Shown here: positions 58,683-64,000 of the stretch, in pieces
Position numbering within the stretch: the stretch's first letter is position 1
Layout: each line of letters starts with the position of its first letter
DNA from: Poronia punctata
Lineage: Eukaryota > Ascomycota > Sordariomycetes > Xylariales > Xylariaceae
NCBI GenBank assembly: GCA_022579005.1
Contig: MU401461.1
Span: forward strand, 248,001 to 312,000
Length of the DNA: 64,000 bases
Reading direction: 5' to 3'
Translations under genes and position numbers: made by a program
Notes under the pieces: generated by a model
Seen by the model: only the letters and a program-made list of their open reading frames with translations
The model's database searches: none
What the model was told of the DNA's origin: nothing

Positions 58683-60130
58683 GATCGATGACTACTGTCG
58701 AAGTGGTACCTAGGTAGGAAGTAGGGTTTATGCAGTCGTTTTCCTTCTGATAATATGAGCTTTCTTGCTTGGTAGGTTGGTCGTCGGTCGAGTTATAGGA
58801 GGTAGGAGTTCAAAGGGTTGCGGCGGAAGCGTCTGGGGTTAGTGGGGCTCAGAGGGGTCTCTTACTTGATATGTAACTTTCCAGGGGCGATTCCAACTTG
58901 CAGGGGTCAGGGTTCGACTGAAGTGGACCAATTCGTATTTCTAGCGAGCCGCAGCATTTGTCGCTGTCAGTACCTAAAGTACCTACCTACATACTTGTCT
59001 AGCGCGCGGTTTGACACGTTACAGCCCCCTGGCATGAGGTTTGTGAGCATATCTACGAGTAGGTAGAGATACTTGCGCTATCAGGTCTTGTCAGATTCTC
59101 AGCCACCTTATTACGTATCTTTCATTATTGAACTAAAAATACTCGTACACCCATTACGCCAGGAAACAAGAGAAACATATGTGTATACGTAGACAATTCG
59201 TTTATTACCTGTACTCGTATATTCTCATTTCCGTATGCTGTATGTCTAGCTCAAATTCTAGGCAACCGTCTCCTATCCGCCACACAAGACGCAGGTACCA
59301 TAGCTGAAGGGTGCAGACCGTCCCTGTATTGGTTGTAGGTTGTGGCTTACCAGAAATCAAATAGAATTAAATAAAACCTGTGATGCGCCACTGGATTCGG
59401 CAGTCTCCGTTTGCTTGACTTTGGAAGAGGAAGCGGTCTAGGTAGGATTTCCTTCCTGCCCTATATGCGTGTATTCGTCGGTCCCTACTTCCGGAGGTTG
59501 TTGTGATAGGTAGGAACGGTAGCATGGTAGGTTCCGACTTCTGATGTGCCGTTTAGGTTTGGGGCTGGCCAACTATGTATGACCCACAACGGATATTGAA
59601 AGAGCCACGATGACTGGCCGAGCTGCTTCAAGCCAGGCCCGGACTGACATCCCTTCATAGTTCATACTCAACCTGCTTTATGACTCTTGTCCGATGACTG
59701 GCATTTTCTACCCTTGATCATTCTTACCGCCATTCAAGTCACTGGCACAACCTACCGCTATAGGTATCACTTTTTTTTTTATACCGCTATATGATGGCTT
59801 CATCAAAACTTTGCTAAGAGCGTACTCATCTGTAAACCTGCTTTTAACCGACGCTATCACAATATAATCAAGTGTCAAACATGATACTACGAATACAGCC
59901 TTTGCATTCTCAACATATGGCTTCCGATTATACAATAACGATAAAACAAGCGGCAATGCTGATCCGGGCAAGAGTGTGAAAAACATAAAATAGTCTGAAT
60001 TTATACACTGATTTTTGTTACCCTTGATCATACGACTAAAAACCGGAAGGCGACGGATCGCTCCAGTCCAGTGCTCGCTCATTCTTAGGGTTATACGTAC
60101 CGAACATAGTCACCTCCTAAATTTTTTGCT
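58683..60130. other. Intergenic divergent region
   Basis: 1.45 kb between SEC9 and the GTPase start. A 124-codon minus-strand ORF at 59708-60082 begins with ATG and has hydrophobic stretches, but I see no family features and do not call it. Confidence 0.45.
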
Positions 60131-62728
60131 ATGGCTTCGGTGTTCACCTTCGCTGATGACCTGCCTCGGGTCAGTTCTCCCTGGAGATCGGGCCCGGACT
60201 CGGGGAAACGATCCAACAGCGAGCGATCCACATCGGTCGGAGCCGCCGCCGCATCAGAGCAGTGTTCTGACTCCGAGATTGAGAGACTTGAGGCTGAACC
60301 CCAGGATGGGCCGATCGAGTACAAGCTTCATCTCTTACTACGCCCCCGGCGAGCTTACCAGAAAATGAGCACTATCAACTCCCCAGGATATCGGGTAAAC
60401 GATAGGAAGTTCAAAGACACGCGGTCATCAGTCCCACTAGCTTCTTCCCATCAGACGAGGCAGAACCGGCTCCAGCATCTTACCACGCAACTTCTCTGGC
60501 GACTGAAACAGTCTTCGCCCGAACATGCCACGGCCAGAGGGGATCTTGTCGTGCCCAAACTGCCCCAGGATAGTACCGAGCTCGCCGTTTTACAAGAGCC
60601 GGCCCAGCTTCTTCCAGGCTTGGAAGAGTCGAATGGAGCTTTGTATGAGATAGGAGTTGCCGATGACGGCACTTTCGTGGGTCTTACTAAGGATGAAATG
60701 GACGAGAGTATGACAACGCTAAAGGTGATGGCTGCAAGTCTGGGCTGTAGGGTTGAAGTTCAGCGGATGAAGGCCGTCGGCACATGCGACTGGGTAGACG
60801 ATTCCGAGGAGTCATCTACCAAATCACACCATGAAGATCTATGGGTCGCGGAGGCTTTAATTTTGCCCATATTGGGCGGACAAAGCAATTCTGCAACAGA
60901 TGGCGACAACAATATGGCCAGCGGTGCTCCTCGCAGAGGTGCATCTACCACAGAGCAACTTCGGGTATCTCTGACAGGACCTACCACATCGGGCAAGACA
61001 ACCCTTCTCGGCACGCTCGCAAACGGGACTTTGGACGATGGTCGGGGCCGGAGTCGTAGTTACCTGCTAAAGCATCGACACGAAGTCGCCTCTGGCCGAA
61101 CTAGCTCAGTTGCCCAGGAGCTCATTGGCTATGAAGGTCGCGAGGTATTCAATTATACCTGCATGGATATTAAGGCGTGGCCTGATATCCACGACCGTGC
61201 CCAAAACGGCCGCCTCGTGTTTTTCCTCGACTCAGCCGGACACCCTCGATACCAACGGACTACTCTCCGGGCCCTCGTCGGCTGGGCCCCGCATTGGACT
61301 CTACTTTGCATCGCAGCGAGTGAAGAAACTACTATATCTACTGGCACTCACTCGCTCACCGGCGCAGACGGAGCTCTGGGTACCGGAATCGCAGAGATGG
61401 ATCTCGCCATGGCACATCTCGACTTGTGCCTGAAGCTTGAAATCCCCCTCGCAATCTTGATGACTAAGATTGAGAAGGCGCAGCGAACCTTGCTTAGAGA
61501 CAAGTTGAACAGTATTTTGACCAGGGTGAAAGCCACTGGCCGGGTCCCCAAACTGCTCACAAGTCCCGGGCCTCTGGCTGCTGACTTTCCCGAGGTGCCG
61601 GAGCAAGATCAGAAAAAGGTTCAGACGGAAGTTATCGATGCCATCGCCGAAGCGGGTGATCCACTTGCCATTGTCCCTATTGTTCTCACGAGTGCCGTTA
61701 CAGGGATGGGCATAGGACTAACGCATGCCCTGTTGGGGAGCTTGCCTGTGCCACCGACACCAACTGCTCAGGACTTCGTTCCGCTGGCACTCAATCCGGA
61801 GCAGCCTGCGGCTCTATTCCACATAGACGAAGTGTTCGAGCTATCCCGGAGTCGCGCGCACAGTACTCTAGACCAATCAACCAACGGCAGCGCGCCCGTT
61901 GTCACTGGGTACCTACGATTTGGTAAGCTATCAATTGGGGATAAAGTAGTTCTCGGCCCGTTCCCCGCCGATGACGAGGATCCGGGTGCGTTCGTACCCA
62001 ACGATCATCCCTCTCCGGGATACGGCCTGTCTATTCCCCATCCCCTATCAGCAGAGTACGCACGTCTTAGCGCTCGCCACGGCTTGTCGGCCTTGAAAAC
62101 CGAGGGCGAATGGCGAACCGCTACCATAGTCAATATCCGTGAGCTTCGACTACCGGTCCAGGCTATCGAGGCTGGTCAGGCGGGTTCTATCCAGGTGGTA
62201 TTTGATGAAATTCGCGAAGAGCAGTCGGAGAGTGGGGATGTAATAGAGAAGAAACGAAACTCGACGCCTCGGATTCGCAAGGGGCAAGTTCTCGCTATGC
62301 CTAGTCGGCATATGATCGAAACGGGGTTATCACTTCAAGCTTCGACGGGATTCATAGCGTCCTTCAAGGACCTGGACCTACAGACACTGACTGTCGGAAA
62401 CCTGGTCAACGCCTACGTCGGCATGGTTCGAGCGGCGGTTCGAGTTTTACGAGTGACACGCCAAAGAAGCCAACTTGACCCCATAAAGTCGGCTAGCGAA
62501 GAAGCCGATGACGTTTTCGCCATGAACGAGAACATTGAACTGGAACGAACGAAATCGGAAACAGACCTGGACACGTGCAATACCGAACATCATGTTACCC
62601 TGGAGCTACTTTCCAATCGGGAATGGATCGAGCTAGGTGCTCGTGTCGTGTTGCTTGAAGGGGGCATCAAGGATAAATCTGGAGGGCTTGACGGTCTTGT
62701 GGGTAAAGTTATAGAGGTGGCGGAATAG
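60131..62728 (+). CDS. GTPBP1/GTPBP2-like translational GTPase
   Basis: A single exon of 865 aa. It is an EF-Tu-like GTPase; animal GTPBP1/2 bind mRNA or tRNA and help ribosome rescue and RNA turnover. The G1 loop is GPTTSGKT (about 283-290), and G3 is DSAGHPRYQRT (about 366-376). The G4 position reads TKIE (about 443-446), where most GTPases have NKxD and GTPBP relatives TKID. Beta-barrel domains follow (GYLRFGKLSIGDKVVLGPF; RTATIVNIRELRLPVQAIEAGQAGSI; GQVLAMP), then a C-terminal barrel VTLELLSNREWIELGARVVLLEG. The first 150 residues are Ser/Arg-rich and variable. No intron is needed. Confidence 0.88.
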   Translation: MASVFTFADDLPRVSSPWRSGPDSGKRSNSERSTSVGAAAASEQCSDSEIERLEAEPQDGPIEYKLHLLLRPRRAYQKMSTINSPGYRVNDRKFKDTRSSVPLASSHQTRQNRLQHLTTQLLWRLKQSSPEHATARGDLVVPKLPQDSTELAVLQEPAQLLPGLEESNGALYEIGVADDGTFVGLTKDEMDESMTTLKVMAASLGCRVEVQRMKAVGTCDWVDDSEESSTKSHHEDLWVAEALILPILGGQSNSATDGDNNMASGAPRRGASTTEQLRVSLTGPTTSGKTTLLGTLANGTLDDGRGRSRSYLLKHRHEVASGRTSSVAQELIGYEGREVFNYTCMDIKAWPDIHDRAQNGRLVFFLDSAGHPRYQRTTLRALVGWAPHWTLLCIAASEETTISTGTHSLTGADGALGTGIAEMDLAMAHLDLCLKLEIPLAILMTKIEKAQRTLLRDKLNSILTRVKATGRVPKLLTSPGPLAADFPEVPEQDQKKVQTEVIDAIAEAGDPLAIVPIVLTSAVTGMGIGLTHALLGSLPVPPTPTAQDFVPLALNPEQPAALFHIDEVFELSRSRAHSTLDQSTNGSAPVVTGYLRFGKLSIGDKVVLGPFPADDEDPGAFVPNDHPSPGYGLSIPHPLSAEYARLSARHGLSALKTEGEWRTATIVNIRELRLPVQAIEAGQAGSIQVVFDEIREEQSESGDVIEKKRNSTPRIRKGQVLAMPSRHMIETGLSLQASTGFIASFKDLDLQTLTVGNLVNAYVGMVRAAVRVLRVTRQRSQLDPIKSASEEADDVFAMNENIELERTKSETDLDTCNTEHHVTLELLSNREWIELGARVVLLEGGIKDKSGGLDGLVGKVIEVAE

Positions 62729-62941
62729 CGTGTAGTTTAGGATAATGGTAGCCTTGGGTGGATTTGTAGTTTTGTAGTTTTGTAGTTTTGATATTTGGAT
62801 ATTACATAATAGACATTTTATTTCAGCGAAGTTGATATTGCCACCAACTAGAACCCGTGAAAAGAGGCTTAGTTGACTTATTATAATGTCCCAAACGCCA
62901 GATATATGCCATAAATCATCTTGCTTCACCTTCGTTCCTCG

Positions 62942-63553
62942 TCATGCCCGGACCAAGCCATAAAACAATGTCCACGTCAATATATACCCAGCTAGTCCAT
63001 TTAATAAACCCCCGGTCCAGAATTCGAATGACGATCTAAAGTACCGGCTCGTGTCAAATATTGGATGGTCGGCCTTGAGGGACGTAGGCGCAACCCGGAT
63101 CGTGTAGTACAGGACGGCAGTCAATAGGGTGAAGACGAAGTAGAAGAGGAAGCCGCTGTACGACTCGAGGCCGAGGATACCGGCGGCGGCACCGAATATG
63201 GAGGCTGTGAGGGTTTGCAGATTTGATAATGCCTGAGAAGCCGGAAAAGGGCAAGATAGAAGTCAGCAGGGGATTCAATTCTAGAGGAACAAAGAGAATG
63301 CAAGCAATTGATCTCCATCTCGTCTGGGTAAGCCATGTAAAAAAGCACAGCTAACCGAAATAATTCGTCAAGCTGTCTTGGTATGTTTTTTTTTTTGGCT
63401 CTTTCTTTGTCCGTCGCATTCCTCAACCCTCTTTGCGATTGTCCATGGTTGGGGGTTTTGGAATTGTATGTGTATAAGGCTACGCACCTTTGTGTTGTGC
63501 ATGACCGACTCCGGCACAATCGGCGAGATCTGAAACTCTTTTTCGGTCGGCAT
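62942..63553 (-). CDS. EMC6: ER membrane protein complex subunit 6
   Basis: Two exons (63488-63553, 62942-63232) give 118 aa. The intron of 255 bp (GTGCGT...CTCAG) is long for this window but restores SVMHNTK/ALSNLQTLTASIFG. EMC6 is a core transmembrane subunit of the ER insertase for membrane proteins. Three hydrophobic segments are visible: ASIFGAAAGILGL with YSGFLFYFVF, LLTAVLYYTIRVAP, and GLLNGLAGYILTWTLFYGLVRA. The conserved FDTSRYFRSSFEFWTGGL and the C-terminal FYGLVRA are family hallmarks. Length is typical. Confidence 0.93.
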
Positions 63554-64000
63554 AGCTGCGCTCGGATATATCGTCTTTGGGATTATTCGGTCACGTCGTG
63601 CGAGGTCAGCCTAATTGATTGTTTTGGGATTTGGAGGTTCTAAGTGGGATGGTCGTGGACGTGGACGTGGAAGCTTTTGTGTTGCATCTGCTTGCCTTAC
63701 GTCGTTGACAGTAGCATGTAATTTACGGCTGGTCCTGTACGGATTGGGATAACGTACTGTGTGTCTTCTCTCTCAGATACGGTATAATACACACGTCCCC
63801 GTCTTGCTCATGCGGCTAGACAAGGTTATGTAACTGCTTAATTTAGGAGGATGTTATTACCAAGACCCATCTATCCAATCAAACATATTCTAGAAGCATG
63901 AAAATCCACCATAGTCGAACAACAGCTCGAGAAACGAACAGCAAGCGCAGCATCATTTTAGCGTCACGTCAAGTGTCACGGAGTATTTGCAGTAGCTTGG
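63554..64000. other. Intergenic, EMC6 upstream region
   Basis: The last 447 bp of the window contain the EMC6 promoter side and no recognisable gene. Confidence 0.45.

Noticed and set aside
59708..60082. 124-codon ATG-initiated minus-strand ORF between SEC9 and the GTPase
   Set aside because: No recognisable domain, low-complexity hydrophobic stretches, and it overlaps the likely GTPase promoter.

Overview
The window looks like nuclear DNA from a filamentous ascomycete (Pezizomycotina, most likely a Sordariomycete; I cannot name the species). The reasons are compact genes with 50-190 bp GT-AG introns and CTRAY-type branch sites, families such as SEC9, EMC6, PTC7, ACN9/SDHAF3 and a Kre9-type GPI protein, and a 14.7 kb AT-dominated block that looks like repeat-induced point mutation (RIP).

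Layout. 1-9.8 kb: a tRNA-Arg(CCG), an AT-hook protein, a secreted type-B carboxylesterase, a tRNA-Lys(CTT) interrupted in its T arm by a 65 bp GT...AG insertion, and an MFS transporter. 9.8-19.5 kb: a five-exon coiled-coil/ubiquitin-like protein head-to-head with an unknown protein, then a GNAT acetyltransferase and an F-box protein. 19.6-34.3 kb: a gene-free, extremely AT-rich block with at least one decayed LTR retrotransposon (389 bp LTRs at 27511 and 33420), a small island of nearly normal composition at 26.1-26.35 kb and a stop-riddled ORF. 34.3-64 kb: a gene-dense arm with a Kre9/GPI wall protein, a PTC7-type phosphatase head-to-head with SDHB, a CCCH zinc-finger protein, tubulin cofactor E, a MaoC/hydratase-2, an unknown lysine-rich protein whose frame is cut by a single TAG, a DEAH helicase, SDHAF3, SEC9, a GTPBP1-like GTPase and EMC6.

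How the genes fit together. Most are unrelated housekeeping functions. The one theme is mitochondrial complex II and ubiquinone: SDHB (the iron-sulfur subunit), SDHAF3 (its maturation factor) and a Ptc7-type phosphatase, whose yeast counterpart acts on coenzyme Q synthesis. PTC7 and SDHB share a promoter region. The phosphatase also ends in a canonical peroxisomal SKL tripeptide.

The most unusual observation is the tRNA-Lys. Removing a sequence that has every hallmark of a spliceosomal intron restores a perfect T arm. Many of the open reading frames supplied start at GTG or TTG; I moved starts to the first credible ATG where needed and worked out exon boundaries by hand from splice signals and reading frame.
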